This document shows, piece after piece, positions 8,966-17,915 of a stretch of 64,000 nucleotides of DNA. The stretch comes from Aliishimia sp963721175 (GTDB taxonomy: Bacteria > Pseudomonadota > Alphaproteobacteria > Rhodobacterales > Rhodobacteraceae). A program made the translations under genes and the position numbers. Below the pieces are notes generated by a model. It had not been told where the DNA came from and ran no database searches. It saw only the letters and a program-made list of their open reading frames with translations. The first letter of the stretch is position 1; every line of letters starts with the position of its first letter. Where the stretch lies: assembly GCA_963721175.1 (NCBI GenBank), contig CAVRIG010000020.1, positions 292,243 to 356,242 of the forward strand, read 5' to 3'.

Positions 8966-10425
8966 CGCGGCTGGCGGGAATCGGCGCCTTGGCTCTGGGG
9001 GCGCTGGTGGCTGCTGCCCCCTCCGCCAAAGCCATGCCGCTGCTGGACGAGGTCTTTCCAGACGGCCTGCCGTTCCCGTTCGAACTCGTGCTGGAGCGGT
9101 TGACCCACCTTGCCGGCGAGGACGGTGTTCAGACTGCCCTGATCCCACTTGGACGGTCGCTGCAGCGTTACGCGGGGGCACCGGACTATTTCGCCTCGCC
9201 TCGGCTGGTCGTGGCGGTCACCGGCGACACGGCTGGCGGGCATGACAGACCACGCCTCGCCGACAGGCTGTATCTCGGCTACCAGCCCGCGGCCGAAGCG
9301 GTCGAGGCGATCAGCTATGATGATGCGATCGGCGAATTCGTCTTTCATGAAGTCGTCGATTACGGCGCCTCCGACACTGCAGAGATAGAACGCGCCGATC
9401 CCCAGATCTGCCTGCGCTGCCATCAGGGGGCCGGGCCGATCTTCGCTCGACCGCTCTGGGACGAGACAAACGCGAGTGTCCGGGTCGCAACACGGTTGTC
9501 GATCCGGGGCGGCATTTTTCATGGCGCGATTGTACGCCAGAGCGTGGATGCACTTGAGGCGTTCGACGCCGCGACCGACCGCGCAGCCTTGATCGCAGTG
9601 GCGAACCAGCTTTGGGCCGAGGGTTGCCCGGATCCAACCTGCAGAGCGGCCCTCTTCACCGATGCAATTCGTCACCGGCTCGGGGCTCCGATGATCGGCG
9701 CTGCTGCGAATACATTCGCAGAACATGCTGCCGCACGCTGGCCCGGTGGGCTTGATGTTGTGTCGCCTGATCTGCCGAACCGCGATCCGATGGTGTCGCT
9801 TGCCACCACCGAGCCCGAGTTGATCCTGGAGCCGACGGGTCCGATGGATCCGGAAACGCCGCGGCCCTCCGTGACGCTTTGGCAGCCGGGACCGGACAGC
9901 TACGCCGCGGCAGTGCGCCACGTTTCGGATTTCTTGAGCGATCAGGACCTCTCGTGGATCGAGCAGAAGCTGGCACGCATCGGCGCCACGGTGCAGGAGA
10001 CCGCTTTTCCCTGTGTGCGCCGCAGCGTCGAGTTGGCGGGGGGCGGGGAAGAGGTCCGTTTCACCTGCTCCTTCGCCGCGGTCACGATCGGCGGCTTCGT
10101 GACGCCCGATCTGACCGGGCGGGTCGACGTGACCGCCGGCGGGACGACGCGGCGCGCACAGGCGACAGCCGGGTCTGACGGCGCCGCGATTCTGCTGCAT
10201 CCCGAGGGGCGTTCGCTGCGCCTTCCTGATGGCAGGCGGATCGCCGCGCTGACCCTCGATGACGATACCTTGATCCTGGAACTCGTGGCTGACCTGCCGG
10301 CTCTGGATGCGGCCTTGGCCCGGCAGGCGCAGCAGGGCGGCCCGGCATTCGGACCGGGACCGTTCCAGAGGCGCGCGCTGCTGCGTCTGATCGGAGATGT
10401 GCTGGGGGAGGACGACCATGGCTGA
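8962..10425 (+). CDS. Exported single-heme c-type cytochrome-like protein
   Basis: A 487-residue protein with a signal peptide (MTRLAGIGALALGALVAAAP then SAKAMP). One c-type heme motif is visible, C150-LRCHQG. The remainder has no motif I can name; the C-terminal 100 residues look beta-rich (GGFVTPDLTGRVDVTAGG). The start overlaps the preceding stop by ATGA and the stop overlaps the next gene by 8 nt, so the genes are translationally coupled. A periplasmic electron-transfer or substrate-binding subunit is a reasonable inference, not proven. Confidence 0.7.
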   Translation: MTRLAGIGALALGALVAAAPSAKAMPLLDEVFPDGLPFPFELVLERLTHLAGEDGVQTALIPLGRSLQRYAGAPDYFASPRLVVAVTGDTAGGHDRPRLADRLYLGYQPAAEAVEAISYDDAIGEFVFHEVVDYGASDTAEIERADPQICLRCHQGAGPIFARPLWDETNASVRVATRLSIRGGIFHGAIVRQSVDALEAFDAATDRAALIAVANQLWAEGCPDPTCRAALFTDAIRHRLGAPMIGAAANTFAEHAAARWPGGLDVVSPDLPNRDPMVSLATTEPELILEPTGPMDPETPRPSVTLWQPGPDSYAAAVRHVSDFLSDQDLSWIEQKLARIGATVQETAFPCVRRSVELAGGGEEVRFTCSFAAVTIGGFVTPDLTGRVDVTAGGTTRRAQATAGSDGAAILLHPEGRSLRLPDGRRIAALTLDDDTLILELVADLPALDAALARQAQQGGPAFGPGPFQRRALLRLIGDVLGEDDHG

Positions 10426-12028
10426 ACGATCGAAATTGCGGCGGCTTTTCGATCGGCTCGGCCGGTGGTTTGTCCGCCTCAGCGTGCTGGTCGTGGTGGC
10501 CGGCCTTGCCGCAGGGGCATACTTTGCGTGGCGGCTGAACCTGGACGAGGCGGAGAGCTTCGCCGACCCGGTCGCTCAGTTCCAATACGGCTCGACCGGC
10601 GGCGATCGCAACTTCGGCATTCCCTATGTCATGTGGGTGGCCATGCCACACCTCTTCCGCGACCTGATGCCGGAGGGGCGCGAGGACGAGGGCTGGGCGG
10701 CATTCGGCTTTCTCTACGAAGACGCCGCCAACTTGCCGCCCGAGATGCAGCGGCCGCGTCCGGTTGGCACTTCGCTGCGCAATCATATGGGGATAGACCG
10801 AATCTTCCTGAACTGCGCGGGCTGCCATGCGGGCGCCGTCAGGGCTTCGCCTGACGCAGACCCGGTGATCGTGGCGGGGATGCCGTCGAACACGGTAAAT
10901 CTCTCGGCATTTCAGGACTTCCTGGCCGCCGCGGTAGTCGACGAGCGTTTTACCGGAGAGCGTTTCGTGGCTCAGATCGATGCGCTGGGGCTGGATCTGG
11001 ATCTGGTGAACCGGCTAGCGCTCAAGACCGTGGGGGTGGCCATCGTGCGCGAGCGGCTGCTCTCGATCGTCGATCGGTTCGACTTCGTGGCGCACTCGCC
11101 CGCATTCGGCCCGGGCCGGTATGACACCTTCAATCCGGCCAAGGCGCTGCTCAACTGGAACTTCGAGGAGCTTCCCGAACGCGAACGTATCGGCGTCGTC
11201 GATTTCCCGTCCATCTGGATGCAGAGCGGCAAGCGCGGGATGCAGTTGCACTGGGACGGGAACAACAGCAAGGTCGAGGAGCGAAACCGTTCGGCCGCTT
11301 TCGGCACCGGGGCGACACCGCCGCTCCTGGATCGCGAGTCACTGGCCCGCGTGGAGGACTGGCTCGAGACCGCCGAGCCGCCAAGTTTCGTCGACATGTT
11401 CCCCGACCACTTCGATCCCGAACTGGCCGAAGCGGGCAAGGCCATCTACGCCGCCGAATGCGCGCGTTGCCATGGCGCAAGCGGCCGCGATTTCACCGGC
11501 CCTCTCGTCGGCAAGGTCACGCAGATCGACCGCGTCGGAACCGATCGCGCCCGTCTGGACAACTACACCCACGATCTGGCGGTGAACCAGAGCATCCTCT
11601 ACGCCGAATTCGGCACCGAGCGGTTCCAGGCCTTCCGCAAGACCGATGGGTACGCCAATGCGCCACTCGACGGGCTGTGGCTGCGCGCGCCTTACCTGCA
11701 CAATGGGGCGGTGCCGACGCTCTGGGATCTGTTGGCGCCGCCGGCGCAGCGGCCGAAATCCTTCCTGCGCGGCCATGACGTCTATGATCCGGTCAAGCTT
11801 GGCTTTGTCTCTCGGCCGGACGAGATCGACCCGGCAACGCATGACCGCCTGTTCTGCTTCCTCGCCCATGCGGACGGCGCAGCGGATTGCCCGTCCGGCG
11901 TGCCGGAGATGCACGGAACCTGCACTGCCGGCTTGTGTCCCGGCAACGGCAACCAGGGGCATCGCTATGGGACGAGCCTGTCGCCGGACCAGAAGTGGGC
12001 GCTGATCGAATACCTGAAGACATTCTAG
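10418..12028 (+). CDS. Membrane-anchored di-heme cytochrome c (RoxA/cytochrome c peroxidase-like)
   Basis: A 536-residue protein from ATG 10418 (preceded by GGGGGAG). Residues about 20-42 are a transmembrane helix without a clear cleavage site. Heme motifs are C133-AGCH and C348-ARCH, spaced as in RoxA-type di-heme proteins. GPGRYDTFNPAKALLNW and APYLHNGAVPTLWDLL are typical of the group annotated as di-heme cytochrome c peroxidase/RoxA-like. It is clearly paralogous to the next gene: same heme spacing, same FxYGSxG...PYxM...LMP opening. It ends in TAG, 10 nt before the next start. Confidence 0.78.
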   Translation: MAERSKLRRLFDRLGRWFVRLSVLVVVAGLAAGAYFAWRLNLDEAESFADPVAQFQYGSTGGDRNFGIPYVMWVAMPHLFRDLMPEGREDEGWAAFGFLYEDAANLPPEMQRPRPVGTSLRNHMGIDRIFLNCAGCHAGAVRASPDADPVIVAGMPSNTVNLSAFQDFLAAAVVDERFTGERFVAQIDALGLDLDLVNRLALKTVGVAIVRERLLSIVDRFDFVAHSPAFGPGRYDTFNPAKALLNWNFEELPERERIGVVDFPSIWMQSGKRGMQLHWDGNNSKVEERNRSAAFGTGATPPLLDRESLARVEDWLETAEPPSFVDMFPDHFDPELAEAGKAIYAAECARCHGASGRDFTGPLVGKVTQIDRVGTDRARLDNYTHDLAVNQSILYAEFGTERFQAFRKTDGYANAPLDGLWLRAPYLHNGAVPTLWDLLAPPAQRPKSFLRGHDVYDPVKLGFVSRPDEIDPATHDRLFCFLAHADGAADCPSGVPEMHGTCTAGLCPGNGNQGHRYGTSLSPDQKWALIEYLKTF

Positions 12029-12038
12029 GAGAGGTCCG

Positions 12039-13544
12039 ATGACCGAGAAGACCGAGTTCCAGCAGCGCAAGACAAGACTGGCAAACAAGATCATGCGCTG
12101 GGTCACCGTGCTCTCGGTCATTGTCCTCACCGGCTCGATCTATGCCTATTGGAAATTCTTCCGCGAGGTCGACCAGGTCGTCTGCGGCGATGTCGAGCCG
12201 GACCGCCGGGCCGAGCTTTGTGCCGACGATGCGGAAGAGCGGTTCAAGTACGGCTCGCTCGGCGCCGAGTGGGAACTGGGCGTCCCCTATCCGATGTTTC
12301 ACGTCCTGCCCCGGGTCTTTGCCGACCTGATGCCGGGACCGGGCGGCTATCGCGCCTTCGGACTGCCGTGGGAAGAGGGGCGCGAGCTGCCGGTTGGCTT
12401 CTCGAAGAAGACCGTGGGCTTCCCAAGGGTCACCCAGACCTGCGCCGTCTGTCATGCGGCGAGCTATCGCGTTTCGCCGGATGCGAAACCGGTGATCGTT
12501 CCGACCGGCCCGTCGCACACGACGAACGTGATGGCCTTCCTCGACTTCCTCGAAGCGGCCGCCAACGACCCGCGCTGGTCGGGCGACGGAATGCTGGCCG
12601 AGATGTCGCGCAATTTCGACCTCGGCTGGGACGACAAGCTGATCTACCGCTTTGCGATCATCCCGATCGCCAGGAAACGGGTTCTGGAGCAGGCGGCCGA
12701 CTTCGCCTGGATGCATGCCGAGGGGCGCCCGCCCTGGGGGCCGGGGCGTGACGGGCCGTTCAATCTGACCAAGTTCAATCTGATCGGGCTGGAGGACGAC
12801 GGCACCGTCGACAATGCCGACTTTCCATCGATCTGGAACGCGAACCTGCGCGAAGACACCTCGATGAACTGGGCGGGAGAGACGCAGGACCCGCTGGCGG
12901 TCTATATCGACTCGGCCCTCGGGCTGGGCTCGCCGCCGGAAGACGTGACGGGCTACATGGTGGAGACGCGCGAATACCTCCGCGCCAAGCAGCCACCCGC
13001 CTATCCATTCGAGGTCGATGCCGCGCTCGCGGCCGAGGGCAAGGCGATCTGGGCCGCCGAATGCGCCGACTGCCACGAACCCGGCGGGGCTCGCTTCGGC
13101 AAGACGGTGCCCATCGACGAGATCGGCACCGACCGCGAACGCTTCGATACCTGGCAGCAGGAACACGCCGATGCCACCAATGCCCGGGCCGAGGAAATCG
13201 GTGTCTCGCGCAAGAACATGGTCAAGGATGTCGGTTATGCCAGCCAGCCACTGGACGGCATCTGGCTGCGCGCGCCCTATCTGCACAACGGGTCCGTTCC
13301 CACGCTGACGGACCTGCTGAAGCGACCGGCCGACCGGCCTGCGGCCTTCTGGCGGGGCTGCGACATCTACGACCCCGTTGGCGTTGGGTTCCGCGCGACC
13401 CCGCCCGATGACGACTGCCCGGAATACCGGGTCTTGCAGATGGACACATCGCTGCGGGGCGAGGGCAACGGCGGGCATGTCTATGGCGCCGATCTGGACG
13501 AAGCCGATAAACGCGCGCTCGTCGAGTATTTGAAGACGCTTTGA
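12039..13544 (+). CDS. Membrane-anchored di-heme cytochrome c, paralogue of the preceding gene
   Basis: A 501-residue protein with GGAGAGG before the ATG. Residues about 16-38 form a transmembrane segment. Heme sites are C135-AVCH and C342-ADCH, at nearly the same spacing as in the upstream paralogue. FKYGSLGAEWELGVPYPMF, GPGRDGPFNLTKFN and APYLHNGSVPTLTDLL are shared family signatures. Last gene of the operon. Two adjacent paralogues plus the 822-residue protein suggest a multi-cytochrome oxidation system, perhaps with divided electron-acceptor and catalytic roles (inference). Confidence 0.78.
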   Translation: MTEKTEFQQRKTRLANKIMRWVTVLSVIVLTGSIYAYWKFFREVDQVVCGDVEPDRRAELCADDAEERFKYGSLGAEWELGVPYPMFHVLPRVFADLMPGPGGYRAFGLPWEEGRELPVGFSKKTVGFPRVTQTCAVCHAASYRVSPDAKPVIVPTGPSHTTNVMAFLDFLEAAANDPRWSGDGMLAEMSRNFDLGWDDKLIYRFAIIPIARKRVLEQAADFAWMHAEGRPPWGPGRDGPFNLTKFNLIGLEDDGTVDNADFPSIWNANLREDTSMNWAGETQDPLAVYIDSALGLGSPPEDVTGYMVETREYLRAKQPPAYPFEVDAALAAEGKAIWAAECADCHEPGGARFGKTVPIDEIGTDRERFDTWQQEHADATNARAEEIGVSRKNMVKDVGYASQPLDGIWLRAPYLHNGSVPTLTDLLKRPADRPAAFWRGCDIYDPVGVGFRATPPDDDCPEYRVLQMDTSLRGEGNGGHVYGADLDEADKRALVEYLKTL

Positions 13545-14021
13545 CACGTCACACCAGATCGAACTGGCCTGCCGCGCTCTTGACACCGCTGCGGATTATC
13601 GGCGCAACCGCATGAGTTCCCGACGGCGCCGGTTCGCCCGGATTTCCAATTTTTTCGGCACCCGGAGCATTGTATCGACATCGCGAGATGTAGTGATCAA
13701 CGAGATCAACTTCATCGCCGAGTTGTTCCCGGACGCGGCACAAGTAGAGAGCACCAAAAATCCCAACCCAGCGTCGCGGGCTTCAATGCGGCCGGCTCGG
13801 CTGACGGAATTCGATCCGCCGGGGCCAAAAGTGCAAATCGAACGAAACGGACAGGTCAATGTTTCCCGTTCGGCGTATGTCGTTTTATTGCGCGACCTGC
13901 CTTTCACCCGACGGCGCGGCGATGTAGCTGTGTCCGGTCTTTTTGCATTTTCCAGCGTCCGACCTCCGCGATGGAGATATCGGACGCATGAGGAGGCCGC
14001 GGGGAACGTGGTACGAACGTC
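13545..14021 (+). other. Intergenic 477 bp between cytochrome operon and ABC exporter
   Basis: A 137-codon plus-strand frame (13612-14025) overlaps the ABC exporter start by ATGA but has no signal peptide, domain or protein-like composition that supports it. No clear terminator hairpin was found after the cytochrome operon. Promoter DNA for the exporter genes probably lies here, but no specific site is called. Confidence 0.4.
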
Positions 14022-15875
14022 ATGACAGCGCCAGCCCCTGCTTCCACCGCGTCCGAGCGCATGTTTCGGCGGACGTCGCGCGTCGGCACGCAGCAGGGCG
14101 CCGGTGCCATAGCGCGCATCACCCGGATGTGCTTGCGCTATCCCTGGCGGGTGGCCCTCGCCTTCGGCGCGACGGTGCCGGCGGTGCTGATGCAACTCGC
14201 GATCCCGGTCATCCTCGGGCGCGCGGTCGACGCGTCGCTGGCGATGACGGAGCAAGATATCGATCTCCGCGCGCTGGTGCTCATCGCGCTGATGCTCCTG
14301 GCCGCCAGCGTGCTGCGCGGGCTGTTCACGCTCGTCCAGAACTATGCGGCCGAATCCGTGGGCCACGCGCTGGCGCAGGACCTGCGCAACGCGATCTACG
14401 ACAAGGTTCAGCGGCTGCCGTTCTCCTTCCACGACCGCACCCATTCGGGCGACCTGATCACGGTCGGGATGCTCGATCTGGAGGGCGTGCGCATGTATTT
14501 CTCCACGGCGCTGGTGCGGACGCTGCTGCTGGCGCTGCTGATCGGCCTCGGCGCCTGGCTGCTTTTGTCCACCGATCTCGTGCTGGGGCTGCTGGCGCTG
14601 TCCTTCGTGCCCTTCGCGGCCTGGCGCAGTTCGGCCATGCAGCTCACGCTGCGACGCACCTGGCTGATCCTCCAGGAAAAGCTGGGCGTGCTCAGCCAGG
14701 TGATGGAGGAGAACCTGGCCGGCATCCGCGTGGTGCGCGCCTTCTCCGCCGCCGACCACGAGATGGCGAAGTTCGACCGGACTTCGCAGGAGGCGCTGGA
14801 GTACAGCCACCGGCGGATCGACGTGCGGGTGCGCAACACGTCGGCCATGACCTTCGCGTTCTTCGCCGCGATGGGGCTGGTGCTGCTGTATGGCGGCCGG
14901 CAGGTGGCGGCGGGCGAGATGACCGTCGGCACGCTGGCCACGTTCCTGACCTTCATGACCATCCTGCAGATGCCGGTGCGGCAGCTCGGTCTGATGGTCA
15001 ACGCCTATGCCCGCGCCTCGACCTGCGGCGCGCGTCTCTTCCAGCTTCTCGACATGCCGGTCGAGATCGACGAGGCCGAGGACGCAAAGGATCTCCGGAT
15101 CACCGACGGCACGCTGCGGCTCGACAACGTGGGCTTCGCCTACCAGGGCGACGATCGGCGCCGCGCGGTCTCCGGCATCTCGTTCGAGGCGAGGCGAGGC
15201 GAGACGATCGGCATCCTCGGCCCGCCCGGGTCGGGCAAGACGACTCTGATGCACCTGATCCCCCGGTTCTACGACGTGACCGAAGGTTCGATCTCCATCG
15301 ACGGGCAGGACATCCGGGACGTTACGCTCTCCTCGGTACGCCAGGCGGTCGCGATCGTGCAGCAGGACTCCTTCCTCTTCACCACCACCATCGAGAACAA
15401 CATCGCCTATGCGGCGCCCTTCGCCGAGGACCGGCGGATCCGCCGCGTCGCCGACTCGGCGCAGCTTCACGACTACGTGCTCGGCCTGCCGCAGCAATAT
15501 CGTACCGTCGTCGGCGAACGGGGCGTGTCGCTCTCGGGCGGACAACGCCAGCGGCTGTCGATCGCCCGGACGCTGATGATGGAGCCGGCGGTGCTGATCT
15601 TCGACAATTCCACCGCCGCGATCGACGCCGGCACGGAAAGCCGCATCCGCGCGGCCCTGCGCCACTATGCGGAGGATCGCATCACGCTGATCGTGGCGCA
15701 CCGGCTGGCCAGCCTCATGCATGCCGACATGATCCTGTTCCTCGAGGAGGGCCGGATCGTCGAACGGGGGACGCATGAGGAGCTGCTCGCCCTGGATGGC
15801 CGCTACCGGGCGCTGCACGATCTGCAGATGCGTCCCGAAGCGGACATCCTGACCCGGATGGAGGACCCGCGATGA
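14022..15875 (+). CDS. ABC exporter half-transporter with non-consensus Walker B (degenerate-site subunit)
   Basis: A 617-residue type IV (MsbA/LmrA-like) ABC exporter subunit: an N-terminal six-helix transmembrane domain to about residue 330, then a nucleotide-binding domain. Walker A is GPPGSGKT (400-407), the signature is a consensus LSGGQ (504-508), and the H-loop is IVAHRLAS. In Walker B (VLIFDN, D528) the catalytic glutamate is replaced by Asn529, so this site should hydrolyse ATP poorly. The stop overlaps the start of the second subunit by 4 nt, as for heterodimeric exporters. Transported substrate unknown; lipids, peptides or drugs are typical. The start at 14022 has only a weak ribosome-binding site, and ATG 14061 is an alternative. 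Confidence 0.85.
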   Translation: MTAPAPASTASERMFRRTSRVGTQQGAGAIARITRMCLRYPWRVALAFGATVPAVLMQLAIPVILGRAVDASLAMTEQDIDLRALVLIALMLLAASVLRGLFTLVQNYAAESVGHALAQDLRNAIYDKVQRLPFSFHDRTHSGDLITVGMLDLEGVRMYFSTALVRTLLLALLIGLGAWLLLSTDLVLGLLALSFVPFAAWRSSAMQLTLRRTWLILQEKLGVLSQVMEENLAGIRVVRAFSAADHEMAKFDRTSQEALEYSHRRIDVRVRNTSAMTFAFFAAMGLVLLYGGRQVAAGEMTVGTLATFLTFMTILQMPVRQLGLMVNAYARASTCGARLFQLLDMPVEIDEAEDAKDLRITDGTLRLDNVGFAYQGDDRRRAVSGISFEARRGETIGILGPPGSGKTTLMHLIPRFYDVTEGSISIDGQDIRDVTLSSVRQAVAIVQQDSFLFTTTIENNIAYAAPFAEDRRIRRVADSAQLHDYVLGLPQQYRTVVGERGVSLSGGQRQRLSIARTLMMEPAVLIFDNSTAAIDAGTESRIRAALRHYAEDRITLIVAHRLASLMHADMILFLEEGRIVERGTHEELLALDGRYRALHDLQMRPEADILTRMEDPR

Positions 15876-17764
15876 CCCTCGACCCCTCCGGTGAGCCGCG
15901 CGATCCGCACGACGACGGGCGGCCGCGGATGCGGGCGGTCGTCGGCTCGACCCGGATCGAGGAGGAGATCTTCGGCCGCGTCTTCGATGGCCGTGTGGTC
16001 CGGCGCATCTGGGACTTCGTGCAGCCCTACCGCCGCCGCATCTGGCTCGCGGTCTCGGCCGTGCTGGTCTTCACACTCTCTCAACTGACGATACCGCTCC
16101 TCATCCGCTACGCCATCGATCACGGCATGGTGCCCGATGCACCGCCCGCTCTGTTGCCCGGAATCATCGGCCTCTTCGCGCTGGTCATCGCCGTCAACTA
16201 CGCGGCCTCGCTGGCCCAGGAACGCGTCACCGGTCAGATGGCGGAGAATGTGCTCTTCGACATCCGCCGCAGGATGTTCTCGCATCTCCAGCGGGTCTCG
16301 CTGTCCTTCATGGACAAGACCGAGGTGGGCCGGCTGATGTCGCGCCTGCAGGGCGACGTGAACTCGATGCAGGAGTTTCTCGAGACCTCGGTGCAGTCGG
16401 TGGGCGATATCGCGCTGCTGATCGGGATCGTCGGCGTGATGCTCTGGCTCGACTGGCAGCTGGCCGCGCTGGTGCTGATGGTCCTGCCCGTGCTTTTCCT
16501 GGTGCGGGTGCTGTGGCTGGCAAAGGCGCGGGCGGCCTTCATGGCGGCGCACGAGGCGAACTCGGTGACGAACGGGGCGCTGGCCGAGGCGATCCACGGC
16601 GTCCGCGCCATGCAGGCGATGGGCCGGACGCGCCTCAACGCCGAACTCTACGGCGACCTCGCCAACCGCAACTACCGGGCCCAGCTCCGCGCCTCCCGTC
16701 TCGCGCAGATCATGATCCCCATCGTCGACAGCCTGACCGGCATCGCCATGGCGACGGTCGTCGTCGCGGGCGGGTTGATGGTCGCGTCCGGCCGGATCGA
16801 GGTCGGCGTCATGGTCGCGTTCCTGTTCTACATCCAGCGCTTCTTCGACCCGATCCGGTCGCTGACCATGCAGTATTCGGTGATGCAGCGGGCGATGGCG
16901 TCGGGCCATCGGCTGACCGAGGTGCTCGACGTCGAGGTCGACGTGAAGGACGCCGCCGATGCGGTGCCGCTCGGACCGGACGACGACGGCTCGGTGGAGT
17001 TCCGCAACGTGACCTTCGGCTACGATCCCGAACACCCGGTGCTCAGGGACGTGAGCTTCAACGTGAAATCGGGCGAACGCGTGGCGCTGGTCGGCCCCAC
17101 GGGATCGGGCAAGTCGAGCTCCATGTCGCTGATCCATCGCTTCTACGACGTGCAGGACGGCGCGGTGCTCGTCGGCGGTCGCGACGTGCGGGAGGTGACG
17201 CAGGAAAGCCTCGGCCGCCACATCGCCATGGTGCTGCAGGAGCCCTATCTGTTCACCGGCACGGTAATGGAAAACATCCGCTACGCGTCGCACTGGGCGT
17301 CGGATGACGACGTGATCGAGGCGGCGAAGGCGGTAGGCGCGCACGAGTTCATCACGGCGATGCCGGATGGCTACGCAACCATGCTCGACGAACGCGGCTC
17401 GAACCTGAGCCTCGGCCAGCGCCAGCTCATCAGCTTCGCGCGGGCCTTGGTGGCCGATGCGAAGATCCTGGTTCTGGACGAGGCGACGGCCAACATCGAC
17501 AGCTACACCGAAATGCAGATCCAGAAGGCGCTGCAGCGGCTGCTGCAGGGCCGCACCGGGCTGGTGATCGCCCACCGCCTCGCGACGATCCGGAACGCCG
17601 ACCGGATCGTCGTGCTGCAGCAGGGCCAGAAGATCGAGGAGGGCAGCCACGACGAGCTGATGACCCGGAAGGGGCTCTACTCGAAGCTCTACGACCTCAA
17701 CTATGCCAGCTTCGACGATCTGCCCGACGCACTGACGGACGACGAGCGCGTCTCGGCGACGTGA
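15872..17764 (+). CDS. ABC exporter half-transporter, catalytic partner subunit
   Basis: A 630-residue ABC exporter subunit with an N-terminal transmembrane domain and nucleotide-binding domain. Walker A is GPTGSGKS (408-415) and Walker B is VLDEAT with the catalytic Glu537 present. Its signature is LSLGQ (512-516) instead of LSGGQ. In a head-to-tail dimer this altered signature pairs with the Asn529 site of the partner, giving one degenerate and one consensus ATP site, as known for heterodimeric exporters such as TM287/288. The gene is translationally coupled to the upstream subunit (ATGA overlap). Confidence 0.88.
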   Translation: MTLDPSGEPRDPHDDGRPRMRAVVGSTRIEEEIFGRVFDGRVVRRIWDFVQPYRRRIWLAVSAVLVFTLSQLTIPLLIRYAIDHGMVPDAPPALLPGIIGLFALVIAVNYAASLAQERVTGQMAENVLFDIRRRMFSHLQRVSLSFMDKTEVGRLMSRLQGDVNSMQEFLETSVQSVGDIALLIGIVGVMLWLDWQLAALVLMVLPVLFLVRVLWLAKARAAFMAAHEANSVTNGALAEAIHGVRAMQAMGRTRLNAELYGDLANRNYRAQLRASRLAQIMIPIVDSLTGIAMATVVVAGGLMVASGRIEVGVMVAFLFYIQRFFDPIRSLTMQYSVMQRAMASGHRLTEVLDVEVDVKDAADAVPLGPDDDGSVEFRNVTFGYDPEHPVLRDVSFNVKSGERVALVGPTGSGKSSSMSLIHRFYDVQDGAVLVGGRDVREVTQESLGRHIAMVLQEPYLFTGTVMENIRYASHWASDDDVIEAAKAVGAHEFITAMPDGYATMLDERGSNLSLGQRQLISFARALVADAKILVLDEATANIDSYTEMQIQKALQRLLQGRTGLVIAHRLATIRNADRIVVLQQGQKIEEGSHDELMTRKGLYSKLYDLNYASFDDLPDALTDDERVSAT

Positions 17765-17915
17765 ACCTTTGTGGACCGCCGGGGCGAACGCGATGCAGCG
17801 CGCTGTGCAACTGTCCTGCCAGCGCGTCCGCAATCGGACCGTGACCAACCTCGCTCTGTACAGCGAAGTGGCCTCTCCCTAGGATGATCTCGCATTTGAA
17901 CGGCGGGTGGCTGGC

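Noticed and set aside
5560..10419. Minus-strand open frames of 445-571 codons opposite the cytochrome operon
   Set aside because: The plus-strand genes have signal peptides, heme motifs and ribosome-binding sites; the antisense frames have none.
13612..14025. 137-codon frame just before the ABC exporter
   Set aside because: No recognisable domain, signal or ribosome-binding site; the ATGA overlap alone is weak evidence.
13596..17848. Very long minus-strand open frames (681-740 codons) opposite the ABC exporter genes
   Set aside because: They are antisense to two genes with full ABC motifs; their content is His/Arg/Ala-rich low-complexity sequence typical of GC-rich mirror frames.
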